A DNA stretch of 64,000 nt from Apostichopus japonicus (lineage: Eukaryota; Echinodermata; Holothuroidea; Aspidochirotida; Stichopodidae), in contig NC_092577.1 of NCBI RefSeq assembly GCF_037975245.1, positions 21,574,898 to 21,638,897 on the forward strand, written 5' to 3'. The translations under genes were made by a program, and so were the position numbers. The notes below the pieces were generated by a model. It had not been told where the DNA came from. It searched no databases and saw only the letters and a list, made by a program, of their open reading frames with translations. Positions 12,229 through 22,800 of this stretch are shown in pieces (the stretch's first letter is position 1; every line of letters starts with the position of its first letter).

Positions 12229-12540
12229 GCGCAATAGCAATAGTTGTTAATATTTCCTCGTAAAATTATTATAAGTCGCAATTGCTGATTAATTCGAGGA
12301 ATTAGGTCGAACCTCATATTCAATAGGCCTCATATTCAATCTTTCAGCGAATAATTTCACAAGAAAAACATATTTTCGATCCGTTTCTTTCATTTATTTC
12401 GTATGTATCTTATACTGGTTTCTTACTGATGTATCACATTATATGTCCTAATATATATACATATTACACTTAATTCCGTGTGAGAGGAAAATAGTAAATA
12501 AATGATAGCATGATTTGAACATCAATTCTTGAGTTTTTCT
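12229..12540. repeat. 300-bp direct repeat, copy A
   Basis: About 95% identical, same orientation, to 14448-14748. It contains GCAATTGCTGATTAATTCG and the palindromic word AATTAGGTCGAACCT followed by ATATTCAATAGG. Together the copies bracket the Tc1-like transposase gene. The same word recurs in the Rep-gene intron. Confidence 0.85.
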
Positions 12541-12952
12541 CTCAGGATAAGAAAGAAGGATAAGAATAATGTTAATGAGTGTCCGGTGTAAATGTTATTG
12601 TTGGGTGTGGGTTGGGGGGGGGGGGCGCTTTAGGCAAGTAGGGTTTCACAATTTCAATGTGCTGCAATACAATAGCCCCAGAAAATTATGTCAGAAAGTT
12701 TAGTTGTATATATAGGTTGCCAGGGCAACCCTGGGCAGGAAGCAACTTGTGGATGTACAATGACGGATTTCTAAATTGAGGTGTCAATACTATTGTTTAG
12801 CTTCTAAACAACGGAAAGCCGCCCATTGTATGATGCATTTAAGCCTTTAATACATCGGTTAGTGGTGTAATAATTCTCCAAAGTGTTAGTTTATAGACAT
12901 ATAGCCTCATTGCTACACACGAAACATCTACAACAACGACACCATTTCAAAA

Positions 12953-14013
12953 ATGGCTTCTTATTCTCTCATTTCACCGGAGAGTAAGGCATATGCGCGC
13001 CTATTGCGCGAAAGAGAAAACCTTTCAGTTCGTCAAGTTGCCAAGTTAACAGGTTCGGTATCAAGGATTTGCAATAAACGTTTATTGTGGGGCGAGGCTC
13101 TACCAAGTACTCATGGAGAGGGACCGGTTCGAAAGAGGGGGCGGCCACCCAAGTTGAGCGTTCGTCAAAAGCGTGCTATTTTGAAGGAACTTAGAAAAAC
13201 AAGGAGTTAGGGGACAGTTACATACAGTGTCGGAGAGAACAATATCTCGATTTCTCAACAAGAGTGGTTATAAGTACTATCAAGCCAGAAAGAAGGGTCT
13301 CCTATTTCCCAAGGACCTGCATCAACGCTGGAAATTCGCCAGAGGAATTTAACGGTCTCGAGGTGAGGCATTCTGGACTAAAGATATATCTTTTTATTTT
13401 GATGCCACCGCATTTAATTATAAGAGCCACCCACGACAGCACGCAAACACTTTAAGTGGGCGTGTTTGGCGTAAGAAAAGTGAGGGATTATCATTCAGTT
13501 GCACGGCCAAAGGGAGTAAGGTCGGGAGTGGCGGAAAAGTTGTAAGGGTGTATGCCGCCATCTCATATGGAAACGGCGTGGTGTTGGCTAAACCATACCG
13601 CAAGTTAACTGGGAAGCGTTTTTCGAAATTTATGAAAAAGGAATTCCCGGCAGTCTTCCAAAAATGTGAAGCAGCCCATAACACTCCACGGATTTTTCTT
13701 CAAGATGGCGACCCTTCTCAGAACTCAAAGAAAGCTATCAAAACACTAAGTCGCATGGATGCAACCATTTTTAAGATCCCTCCTAGGAGCCCCGACTTAA
13801 ATCAAATAGAAAATATCTTAACTTTTTGGGGATAAACTGAAGTACGATGCCATCGAGAACAATATTGAATTTGAGACATTTCGAGCTTTCAGAAGTCGAG
13901 TTGTTACAACTCTCCTCCAGATGCCGCGTGCTATCATTGAAAAAACAATCGCTTCAATGGGTAAACGAATTGATGAAATTATTCGAAGGAAAGGAGAGAG
14001 ACTGAAATATTAG
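12953..14013 (+). pseudogene. Tc1/mariner-type DD34E transposase, broken
   Basis: A DNA transposase that would bind inverted ends and paste into TA sites. The first 85 codons hold a helix-turn-helix (LSVRQVAKLTGSVSRI), then the basic GRPPKLSVRQKR linker. The catalytic pieces follow: the first Asp in FYFDATAF (about 13402), the second in LQDGDPSQNS (about 13694), and the Glu in SPDLNQIEN (about 13800), giving 34 residues between the last two. The tail ends GERLKY at 14013. Breaks: a frame shift near 13205, an in-frame TAA near 13350 and another shift near 13833 in TTTTTGGGG. The ATG at 12953 is the natural start. No terminal inverted repeats were found; the gene lies between two 300-bp direct repeats instead. 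Confidence 0.85.
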
Positions 14014-14424
14014 TATTTTGGCTGTAATGCGCTATCCATGCTATGCTTTTATATTATGATCTGCCACATGAGGGCGGTAATCTCCCGAACTGATGGTGAA
14101 CATTGTACGATTTACCAACGATGGACCCCATGTTTTTCCCAAATTTCAGCTCCAGAATACCAATATTCCGAGTTTGGAGCACACTCAGTTACAGTTCAAG
14201 TTTCTTTATATCATCACGTTCGTGAAAATTGGACAAACATATACATAATCGCCGATATACGAACGGTTAACCATTTATTGACGATAAAAGGCTTTGGTTA
14301 ACTTGATGCTTTTAGACTATTTCAACGGTTGACCATCCATCCACATTGAAATACTGTGTAGGTCAATGGTATACCGTGCTCGGGTCAAGTGTGTATCGTG
14401 GCGGTCTTTCACTAGGATGTCAGT

Positions 14425-14748
14425 CGAACCTAATATTCAATAGGCACGCAATAGTTGTTAATATTTCCTCGTAAAATTATTATAAGTCGCAATTGCTGAT
14501 TAATTCGAGGAATTAGGTCGAACCTCATATTCAATAGGCACGCATCTTTCAGCGAATAATTTCACCAGAAAAAACATAATATTTTCGATCCGTTTGTTTC
14601 CTTTATTTCGTATGTATCTTATACTGGTTTCTTACTGATGTATCACATTATATGTCCTAATATATATACATATTACCCTTAATTCCGTGTGAGAGGAAAT
14701 TAGTAATAAATGATAGCATGATTTTAACAGCAATTCTCGAGTTTTTCT
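14425..14748. repeat. 300-bp direct repeat, copy B, with extra iteron
   Basis: Copy B proper spans 14448-14748. Just before it (14425-14447) a partial unit TCGAACCTAATATTCAATAGG repeats the motif found inside the copy at 14504-14543. It lies about 320 bp beyond the stop codon of the Rep-like gene. Confidence 0.85.
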
Positions 14749-14777
14749 TTATAAACTGTCAGTTTAGTGACGGTGGA

Positions 14778-14950
14778 CCCCCTCCCCTCCCCCTCCCCCT
14801 CCGTTCCCCCTCCCCTCCGTTCCCCCTCCCCTCCCCATTCCCCTCTCCCCCTCCCCTTCCTATCCCCACCCCTTTCCCTCTCCCACCCCTCCCTCAACTC
14901 ATTCCCCTCCCACACCTCCCACTCCCTGTCACTACCACACCCCTCCCAAC
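14778..14950. repeat. C/T-rich low-complexity tract
   Basis: About 170 bases of CCCTCC/CCCCTC on the plus strand, with no coding meaning. Purine-rich on the other strand, so triplex-prone in principle. Confidence 0.9.
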
Positions 14951-15066
14951 GCTACTCGACGACGTAGTTTGAATAATAGTGTAACCAAATATGGAGGGTT
15001 GGATTAAGTTAGAATAAAGTTGGCAAAACATGGTCCACATGGGGGGACATCAACCTGTTCGTTGGC

Positions 15067-16503
15067 TTAGATTTGCGAGCGGAAGGTAAAATATCGCCAT
15101 CGAACCGTCATCATCTCCGTTTCTCTTTCTTCAATTTGGCCCCCCTTTATGTATATCAGTGGATTCTTGCCAGTTGCGAACACTGGTGTTGAACCACTAA
15201 GGACAAAATCTTGCGAGAAGTGTGTTTTTGGAGCGGGTAGATGTACCATTTGACCTTCTAATAGAAGCAGGAGATCATGCCACGGCATGATCTGCGGACT
15301 CCATCTGAAGTCATTTAGGAAAATGACTTCAGCTTTCTCAGCACCAACCCATGCGAAGCTCGTTGAAGCGGGATTGGAAAAGACTGAAGATTTGGGTGAG
15401 AGGAGCCAGAATAAACGTTTTGCCGCAATTCGCGGGACCAGTTATAAAAATGTTCCGGTATTTACCCCGGCCCTTCTCGAGGACGTCGACAACAGCTCGT
15501 TTAAATGTACCGGCGGGAATATCATTCCGGCGCAGAATGTCTTCCGCGATTGTGGACCATAGCCCGTTGCAGCCAGGTACACAGGGTTGACCTTTAAAGG
15601 AGTCCAAGATTTCCGGACGAGATTTCTTTCCTCGCTCCAGCTTACTCTCGGCGTCGTGTAGTTCCCACGCGACCTATCGAAAAAAGACCTTTATATAGTG
15701 ACAAATATAGTGAATTCGAGGAATTAGGTCGAACCTAATATTCAATAGGCACGCAATAGTTGCGTGCCCTCCCCCTCCCCCCACCACCAGACCATGGCAT
15801 GGTGAATGATTTATACCGTATATTCAAAATGTTGGGACAATGTATTTATGAATTATTGGAAAATGGATTTGCGTACCTCGATCGCTTCCGCGACACACTT
15901 TTGTCCCCGATTCACCACAAATTCAGCCAAGTCGGTTTCCCCCTCTCGTTTCTGCATTTCGGCCAAAGCCAGCAGTTCTGTCCGGGTCTTTATGTTCCGC
16001 TTAACCACCATCTGGGACACATCGAACGCGCTAAGCCGTTTGCGCTTTTTTAGTGGCGCACGTGCTGATTGTTCCCCCGATGCCTGGAGGACCCTAGAAG
16101 TACTGGCCGATGTTGTAGCTGGTGGGCTGTCCCCCAGGTCCGGGTCACCTGGGCTTTGCAGGACGCCAGCGTCCTCTTTAACGACATACTGCCATGCCGT
16201 GTAGTAATTAGCATGGGTTGAGGAGAAATGCACCACAATTCCATGCTGGTTTTCTAACAGACTCTTAACTCTTAACCATCGACGTGGCCGATCAAGCTTT
16301 ACCGCTATGTGATAGTGTTTGCCGCCATCTTGGTGGGTTTCTTGACAACATACCCATTGGATGATATATGCCCCTACCGACTCGAACGAACTTCGTACCT
16401 GTTTTGCGAAATGTTCACGCGAAGCGCATAGAGTTTCATCGGCTTGGCTATATGTTATCAAATATACCATCCGAACTTGACGTACTCCTAATGTATCAGC
16501 CAT
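15067..16503 (-). CDS. Rep-like protein: HUH endonuclease plus SF3 helicase
   Basis: It looks like a replication initiator of the kind shared by ssDNA viruses and rolling-circle elements: it would nick one strand at a hairpin or iteron and unwind DNA. Exon 1 (16503-15877) starts at ATG 16503; a longer frame begins at TTG. Motif 1 is LITYSQAD (about residue 15), motif 2 is HYH (63-65) and motif 3 is YYTAWQYVVK (100-109). A basic KKRKR follows near 152. Exon 2 (15673-15067) has a P-loop GPANCGKT (about 288), a Walker-B-like IFLNDF, and a C-terminal block ending FRSQI. A 203-nt intron with GT/AG ends separates them in phase 0. One frame break (2 bases missing) lies just after the P-loop, near 15370. 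Similar proteins occur in cnidarian and other invertebrate genomes. It may be an endogenous viral copy or a mobile element's own gene. Whether it is active is unknown. Confidence 0.8.
15674..15876 (-). other. Intron of the Rep-like gene
   Basis: Minus-strand donor GTACGC directly after GCGATCGAG, and acceptor TTTTTTCGATAG before GTCGCGTGG. Removing it keeps phase 0. It carries a copy of the element's repeat word and a perfect hairpin. Confidence 0.75.
15714..15768. repeat. Iteron-like repeat and hairpin inside the Rep intron
   Basis: Contains the word TTCGAGGAATTAGGTCGAAC, in which ATTAGGT and ACCTAAT can pair around CGA. Right after it come arms GGCACGCAA and TTGCGTGCC around a TAG loop (15748-15768), a perfect 9-bp stem. 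The same word occurs at 12294, 14425 and 14504. HUH nickases usually act at such hairpins or iterons; calling it an origin is inference. Confidence 0.5.
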
Positions 16504-17157
16504 GATGTTGGATAATACCTGCAATACTGAAATCTCCCGGTCCTATGTTATGAATTCTATATTAGCCTATATCTATACATATATATGTGTGTATATAAGA
16601 CTTGCTGATATCATGTGGTGATCTTTATATGTCTGGTTGCATTTACACATGAGGTGTTCATTTGTCTAATAGCTAACAATTGGCCCTGAATCTCATTTAC
16701 CAAATTTGGGTATTTACTGACGTGTTATACTGTCAGTGGCTGGATTATAGGTTTGAAGGTGTAAGATCTTCCCTGTTGTGATGAAACGGCTGATGATGCA
16801 AGCTTATAAAATCATTCTATGAACCCTTTCCCTGGCTGGGTATTGCGACTGTCAGATGTTCTCTCACGCAGTCACGTGGTGTTGATCTACGTAGATATAC
16901 GTACCGTACTGTTTCTCTATATATGTACAATCCGAGTTTATCGAGTCGAGTGCGCCCTCCAACGTATGGTATGCACATGCGCATATACACATGCGCCTAC
17001 AACCATCTGGGCTGTTAACTAATACTGATCGAAATTACCAAGTAACCATGAAGGAATCATATTTCATTTATATGCTATATTGAGAACCATGGGTATTAGC
17101 CTTACACTCTTATATATATGTATATAGATATATATATAGATATATATGTATAGATTC
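16504..17157. other. AT-rich non-coding stretch upstream of the Rep-like gene
   Basis: AT/TG microsatellite blocks near 16560-16600 and 17110-17152. No core promoter could be identified with confidence. Confidence 0.4.
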
Positions 17158-17495
17158 TGGCCGCCATCTTGGAAGTGGGTGGCCCAAGCAACATACCATG
17201 ACCATCATCTGTTTCAGTGAACTCGGAAACACCTTAATTGACCCCTCTTTTGTTCATCTCCGATTTTGACAGCCAGATATATGTCATTTCCTTTTTTTTC
17301 TGGCGGCCATCTTGGATTTTGCCCGCCATCTTGGAAGTGGGTTACTCAAGCAAGATGCCATGATCATCATCTGTTTCAGTGACCCCGGAAACACCTGAAT
17401 TGACCCCTCATTTGTTCATCTCGGATTTTTACAGCCAGATATATGACATTTTTTTTGTGGCGGCCATCTTGGATTTTGGCCGCCATCTTGAAAAA
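17158..17495. repeat. ~161-bp tandem repeat with GCCGCCATCTTGG cores
   Basis: Two units and a start of a third at about 17158, 17320 and 17479. Each begins GCCGCCATCTTGG and contains AACACCT..AATTGACCCCTC and GCCAGATATATG. The core resembles a YY1 site by sequence, but here it belongs to a repeat. Confidence 0.75.
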
Positions 17496-17599
17496 TCGGA
17501 TCCGATAAAGCGGGTTCCACGGATAAAATCGATAGATAGGTCGAAAAGAAACTCCATGCCAAATTTGGTACTTTTGTCCGGCCGGTAACGTTCAGCCTG

Positions 17600-18049
17600 A
17601 AAATTGTTGCTAAGCCACCTGACTAATGGGGACGTCTGGAGGGCAGAGGATGTTGTCCCCTCGTGCAGAGTGACATCAGGTTGCGCATGGAGGCGGACCA
17701 TGCACGGCTTCCCGACACTGCCTTTCGCAGTCGTCTACTATCGGGACGGCGTTCCCCGGATTAAATTTGGAGTGAGTTAGTTGGTAGGTGTGGGGGCTGT
17801 GTGGTCGTTACATAATATAGGTTGGTTTAATTTTTCTCTTTGTGGTTTGGGGTTGGCTTTTTGGGGCCTGTTTGTAGTGTTTTATTTGTTTTGCTTCTGT
17901 TGGCCTTTGGGTCCGTGCCCTTTTCGCGTCACGTTAAACGCTGCGTTAGTCAGAAATTGATGGGTTTCAGTTGTTGCTTTACAGACTGGGTTTGTTTTTG
18001 GTTTTGTTGACCTTTGGTCCGTGTCCGTTTCTTAGCACGTAAAAAGCAC
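17600..18049 (+). mobile_element. 5'-truncated Tx1-type LINE, second subfamily
   Basis: On the plus strand 17677-17760 encodes SDIRLRMEADHARL, matching the SDIRLQVEGDFRRL block near the ORF2 C-terminus of the LINEs at 18-39 kb. A GT-rich 3' untranslated stretch follows, ending CACGTAAAAAGCAC at about 18049, as in the main family. Part of it (17822-17969) recurs inverted at 39097-39233. It is a relic of a related but distinct subfamily. Confidence 0.7.
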
Positions 18050-18189
18050 ACCATTCTACTATATATCGTCAGTGCTCAACTGCCAGTAGTTTCTGAGGGA
18101 TTGAGATATCGATAACGAGATTAATTCTACACTTCCATTCAGAAGTTTGAAGAGAACTTTGCTGTAAAAGTACAGTTATCCAGTCTTTA

Positions 18190-18402
18190 TTTCGGAGAAG
18201 GTGAAGAATTTCTGTCTCCGTTGAGGAAGCTCTCCAAAACAGAGTTGTAGGAAGATGTCCTCTCAAAGCTGATCGTGGCTACTCCCCAACCATTTCCTGC
18301 CCCGACTTGAGTATATTGCTTCAGGTTGCGTCGAATCTTAATGTCTTGCCATCCAAGCTGAATTGAAACTTGAGCCTTTCTCTTCCTGATTGTGCCTTTA
18401 CC
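18190..18402 (-). CDS. Probable internal exon of an unidentified minus-strand gene
   Basis: An acceptor CATTGCAG precedes 18402; the frame then reads GKGTIRKRKAQVSIQLGWQD and on to GAGNGWGVATISF. The LGW..V..G.GNG..V pattern faintly recalls a domain of uncharacterised invertebrate proteins with a conserved glycine cluster; that link is memory, not proof. It begins in phase 0, the phase in which the exon at 33376-33443 ends, so the two could be neighbours across a 15-kb intron that now holds two LINEs. The donor end is unclear: the open frame stops at 18187. The full-length LINE at 18435 was inserted only about 20-30 bases upstream of this acceptor. Confidence 0.45.
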
Positions 18403-18648
18403 CTGCAATGATCGTAGGTTTACCATGTAGGTACTTTAGTTGGCTTTCGTGGAGTGCAGACGTGTTTCGCTCTCGCTCTCCATCTGATACAGCTACTTTC
18501 TTACCTTACCTTACTGTACGGTGCTATACTTCCCGCCAGGCGGGTGTGTGCGTTTGTCGTATATAGTTATCGTATATCGTTTTAAGTTTAAACCTGTCTT
18601 TATAGTTTGTTTTTGTTACTCCTCTGTGGCCTAGCCACCTTCGGTATC

Positions 18649-19797
18649 ATGGCATCGCGCCGTGATTCGAAAATTGTTAAGTTGACCTTCACCGGTGAAC
18701 AAGCGGTTCCACCGCTGCAAGTTTTTAATATTTTAAAGAGTAAGGGTGTTGTTGTGCCTGGAGAGGTTGATGCTTTACAAGCTCTCCAGGGTCGTAATAC
18801 GTATGATCTACGTTTTACCAGTGACGTGACCCGGCAGAAGGGTGTCACGTTGCTGAGTGGGGTTGAAGGTTTGACAGTTACTCCATACGAACGTTCCGTA
18901 TGGGTAACTGTCATCCACGTAGGATTAGAGGTGCGTCAAGAACTTGTCGCAACTGTTTTAGGTCGGTTCGGGGCTGTCAAGGCTATTAAAATGTGCTCCT
19001 ACGCACAGGCCCCTGGGGTGTTGAACGGGCACCGACAGGTTCGGATCGACCTCAAGCAGGACATTCCCTCCTTCCTTTTTATTGCCGGGCATAAAGCTCA
19101 CGTGCGTTACCCCGGTCAGCCCCGTACCTGCTTCAGGTGTGGGGAGACCGGGCACGAAGCCAAGGGCTGCCCAAATAAAAAGTGTGGGTGCTGCCTTCGT
19201 CTTGGGCATGATACCTCTGCTTGCCCAAGCGAAGTCGTGTGCTCACTCTGTGGGAAGGAGGGACATGTCTTTCGCGCTTGTCCCTCCTCTTATGTCTTTA
19301 TGACAAAGAGTGGGGGTCAAGCAAAGGCGCCAAGTTCTGGCGCACCTACTGCCCCGGAGGAAGCTCCACGCAAGGAGGGGGAAACGGGTGAGGATTCACT
19401 CTCCGCACCTCCTTCACCCTCCCCCGTAGTTGCAGACCCCAACCCCGTGCCCGCACCGAGAAAGTCTCCACCAGTTTTCCCCATCAACCCCGTGCCCGCA
19501 CCGTCTCCACCACACAGCGAAGCGGACACGGGGTCTCCACCAGCTTCCCCCATCAACCCGTCCAGTTCCGTCCCCAGTCTGCCGCCGGTATCGCCAGATC
19601 CGGAGACTCTGTCCGACGGCGACTCCGGGGACTCGGTGGTCATCGGGTCTCCGGAGGCTCTGTCTGACAGCGACTCCGGGGGCTCGGTGATCGTCGAGCC
19701 AAAACGTGCCACTGGGACGAGCTGGTACGACGAGATGGGGGAACCCTCTCTAAAAAGGTCGGCCTCAAGTGACGACTCGGACGACGATGTCGTCTAG
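18649..19797 (+). CDS. LINE ORF1 protein with three CCHC zinc knuckles (copy 1)
   Basis: An RNA-binding, gag-like protein that packages LINE RNA. The start is ATG 18649 (MASRRDSKIVKLTF); the open frame runs further up only through a TTG. The N-terminal ~170 residues look RRM-like. Then come knuckles CFRCGETGHEAKGC, CGCCLRLGHDTSAC and CSLCGKEGHVFRAC. In the second, copy 2 has CGRC. The C-terminal third is Pro/Ser-rich with Asp-Ser-Gly-Asp repeats and ends in an acidic stretch. The frame is intact over 382 codons. ORF2 begins 57 bases after the stop. Confidence 0.9.
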   Translation: MASRRDSKIVKLTFTGEQAVPPLQVFNILKSKGVVVPGEVDALQALQGRNTYDLRFTSDVTRQKGVTLLSGVEGLTVTPYERSVWVTVIHVGLEVRQELVATVLGRFGAVKAIKMCSYAQAPGVLNGHRQVRIDLKQDIPSFLFIAGHKAHVRYPGQPRTCFRCGETGHEAKGCPNKKCGCCLRLGHDTSACPSEVVCSLCGKEGHVFRACPSSYVFMTKSGGQAKAPSSGAPTAPEEAPRKEGETGEDSLSAPPSPSPVVADPNPVPAPRKSPPVFPINPVPAPSPPHSEADTGSPPASPINPSSSVPSLPPVSPDPETLSDGDSGDSVVIGSPEALSDSDSGGSVIVEPKRATGTSWYDEMGEPSLKRSASSDDSDDDVV

Positions 19798-19854
19798 AGC
19801 GCGCTTGAAGCTTACAGAATCGTCGTCGGCGTAGTTTTGCCCCATTGCCCTCTC

Positions 19855-22800
19855 ATGGCCCATACATTTTCAGTTGCCACTTTCAACGTGAATGGCATGA
19901 GGGATCATCGCAAGCGCAGTCGCATTTTCCAATATTGTATTTCAATGGAAGTCGACTGCGTTTGCCTGCAAGAAACACATATTTTGGAAGATGTCCCTCT
20001 ATGGGCTTATGAGTGGGGTGGTGGGCTGCATGCTTCGTTTGGTTCGTCTTCATCCTGTGGCACTGTCATCCTTCTGTCACCTCGTCAGGCGGGTTGTGCC
20101 ACTAGGGTGGAGACGGATGACGAGGGCCGATTGGTTTGCATTCTTTTCAAGTATCCACAGGGTAACATCTCCCTCTGCAATGTGTATGCTCCCAATCGGC
20201 CTTCTGCTAGACGAGAATTTTTTAACACGCTGCCTTCCTTTGTTCCTGGTAGTGCACCATGTGTCATGGTCGGAGACTTTAACTGTGTCCCAGACTCGGG
20301 TCTTGACAGACTCGGGGCTTCTGTGTCTGCTAGTCCTGACGCTGGGATGACAGAATTGGACAGATTCACTTCGGCACACCTTTTAGCCGATGTCTGGAGG
20401 CATATGCACCCGTGTAGTACGGTGTATACGTGGGTGAGGCCTAACGGAGAAGATGCCTCCAGGATAGATCGAGTGTATGCGCCCGTAAGTTTTACATTTT
20501 CGGGTTGCGAGACGCTCAGCTGTCCGCTCTCTGACCATGACACTGTGGTAGCACGTTTTTTTTTGCCTTCCATTTTCCCCGTCGGGCGGGGCCTATGGAA
20601 GCTTAACTGTCGGATTCTTGGCGAGGCAGAGTTCCGCCAGGGTTTCGAGACCAGGTACAAAGGATGGCAAACATTGAAGCCGGCCTTTGCTTCTACATCC
20701 CAATGGTGGGATGATGTCAAGTTGCGCATCAAACGCTACGCAATTCAGTATTGCGTGACCCGCGCACGGCGTCGAAGAGAACAATTCTCGAAGCTGTGCG
20801 CGGAGGTGAAGTTTGGCGACCCTTCGGCTGTCATCGCTTTGCAGACTTATCTCAATGAAAAGTACCACGGTGCCCGCGTCAGGGCCCGTGTCGAAGCGGT
20901 GGAAGCCGAGGAGCGCCCTTCACTGATGTTTTACCAGTCCGTTAGCTCATCGGCAGGTGACAGACGCGTCCCGTCTGTGCGCGCTACTGATGGGACCGTG
21001 GTTAGTGACCCTCACGGCATTGTCCGCGTATATAAAGAGTATTATTCGAGTTTGTTTACGCGTGGCAATGTCGACTTGTCGGCACAGGCTGATTGTCAAT
21101 GATATTTTGGGGGGCGGAATAACCACTGTTGAGCTTTGGAAGGCGCTTTCGAAGATCAAGAATGGCAAGTCCCCGGGTTCGGACGGGCTTCCGAGGGAGT
21201 TCTACCGAACCTTCTGGGCAATAATAGGACCCGACATCAGAGCCGTCTTCGAGGACGCCTTCCAAAACGGACTGTTAAACCAAAGTCAACGTCTGGGCAT
21301 GATTACTTTGCTGCCCAAGTCTGGGGACCCCTTGGATCCCCGTAACAAGCGTCCGATCACCTTGTTAAATGTGGACTACAAGTTGCTGGCTAAGGCTTTG
21401 TGCAACCGCCTTGCACTGGCTATGCCGCATCTTGTGGGTGATCTCCAGACTTGTGCAGTGAAGGGTCATTGCATCCAGCAGAACTTGTGGTTGATGCGCG
21501 ACTTGACCGACTTTGTTATTGAGCGTGATCTGCCATGTGCATTGGTGTCTCTGGACCAGCAGAAGGCCTTTGACATGGTGGATCGCGGTTTTTTAATCAA
21601 TGTATTGGAGACGTTTCAGTTGCACCCAAATTTTCGTAAATGGATTTCTGTTTTGTATCAGGAAAGTTTCAGTTCTGTTATCGTAAATGGGTTTTGTTCC
21701 GAGGTTTTTAACGTAGAGAGGGGGGTGCGCCAGGGGTGCCCTCTGTCTCCATTACTTTATGTTTTGTTTAGCGAGTCCCTCTCTCGTCTTTTGGAAAGGG
21801 ACTCCAGACTTGTTCCATTCGTTGTGCCAGGGGGTGCCAAAGTGAAATGCGCTCAATATGCAGATGACGTGACATGTGTTGTTTCGAGTCTGGGCTCCTT
21901 TCGCGCAGGATTTATCTATTTTTGAGAGAGCTACCGGGGCGAAGTTGAATCCAGAAAAGACAAAGGGCCTTCGTCTTGGTAGCTGGAGATACAGAGACTT
22001 ACCATTCGGTGCGTCGTGGTCGGATCAGAATATCAAAATTAATGGTATATGGTTCGGCTACGATGCACCTGGTGATGTCACCTGGAGCGAGAGGGCTGAG
22101 GTATTTGAGAGCAGGCTCGAAACCTTTGGCACCCGCTGGCTTTCGATCCTAGGGAAAGTCACCGTAGTTAATCGTTCTGTTTCGCCCATCTTGTGGTACC
22201 CGGGCGCGGTGTATCCAATTCCGCGTCGCGTCCTAGTGCGGTTGGAGAGAGCGATATTTTCATTTATTTGGTCGGGTGGTACAGAGCTTGTCAAAAGGGC
22301 GGTAATGTACCAAAAACTGGAGAAGGGTGGGTTAGGGGTGGTTCATCTGGGAAGTAAGTTAACTTGTTTGTTATTTAAGCAGTTGTTTGTAGCGGTAACT
22401 GACCCAGGGTTGCCTTGTTCATATTTTGTACGTTTTTGGGGCGGTTTGCACCTGCGTCGATGGGTCCCGGCGCTGTTTAGCAACAGAGAACCGCATAGTA
22501 GTACTCCAAACAGGGTGGTGCGTGTCATTTGCTCCGCTCTGATTGAGTTGCCCCCTGTTGACCTGTCACAGCCGGCCCTCGTTCACAGTTCGTTGCGGGA
22601 TAGGGCCTTGAATGCAATTTTTGTACAGGGACGTCATCCTGTCGAAGTATGGCGTTCGGTGCATTCAAGGCTGAATGGTTGCAGGCTCCGTGACCTTGCA
22701 TGGAGAATTGCACACGGTGCCTTGGTGACCAATCTGAAAAGGTATCACTGGCGATTGGGTGATGGACTGTGCCCGAGGACCGGCTGTGACAGCTTAGAGA

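Noticed and set aside
12229-14748. Direct repeats as LTRs of a retrotransposon
   Set aside because: No TG...CA ends, primer site, or gag/pol between them; the only gene inside is a Tc1 transposase.
14718-14972. Pro-rich open frames and antisense Gly/Arg-rich frame
   Set aside because: Artefacts of the CCCTCC low-complexity tract.
20085-20732. Long antisense frames inside LINE endonuclease regions (also 29694-30308)
   Set aside because: They mirror the conserved ORF2 frame in both copies and have no domain of their own.
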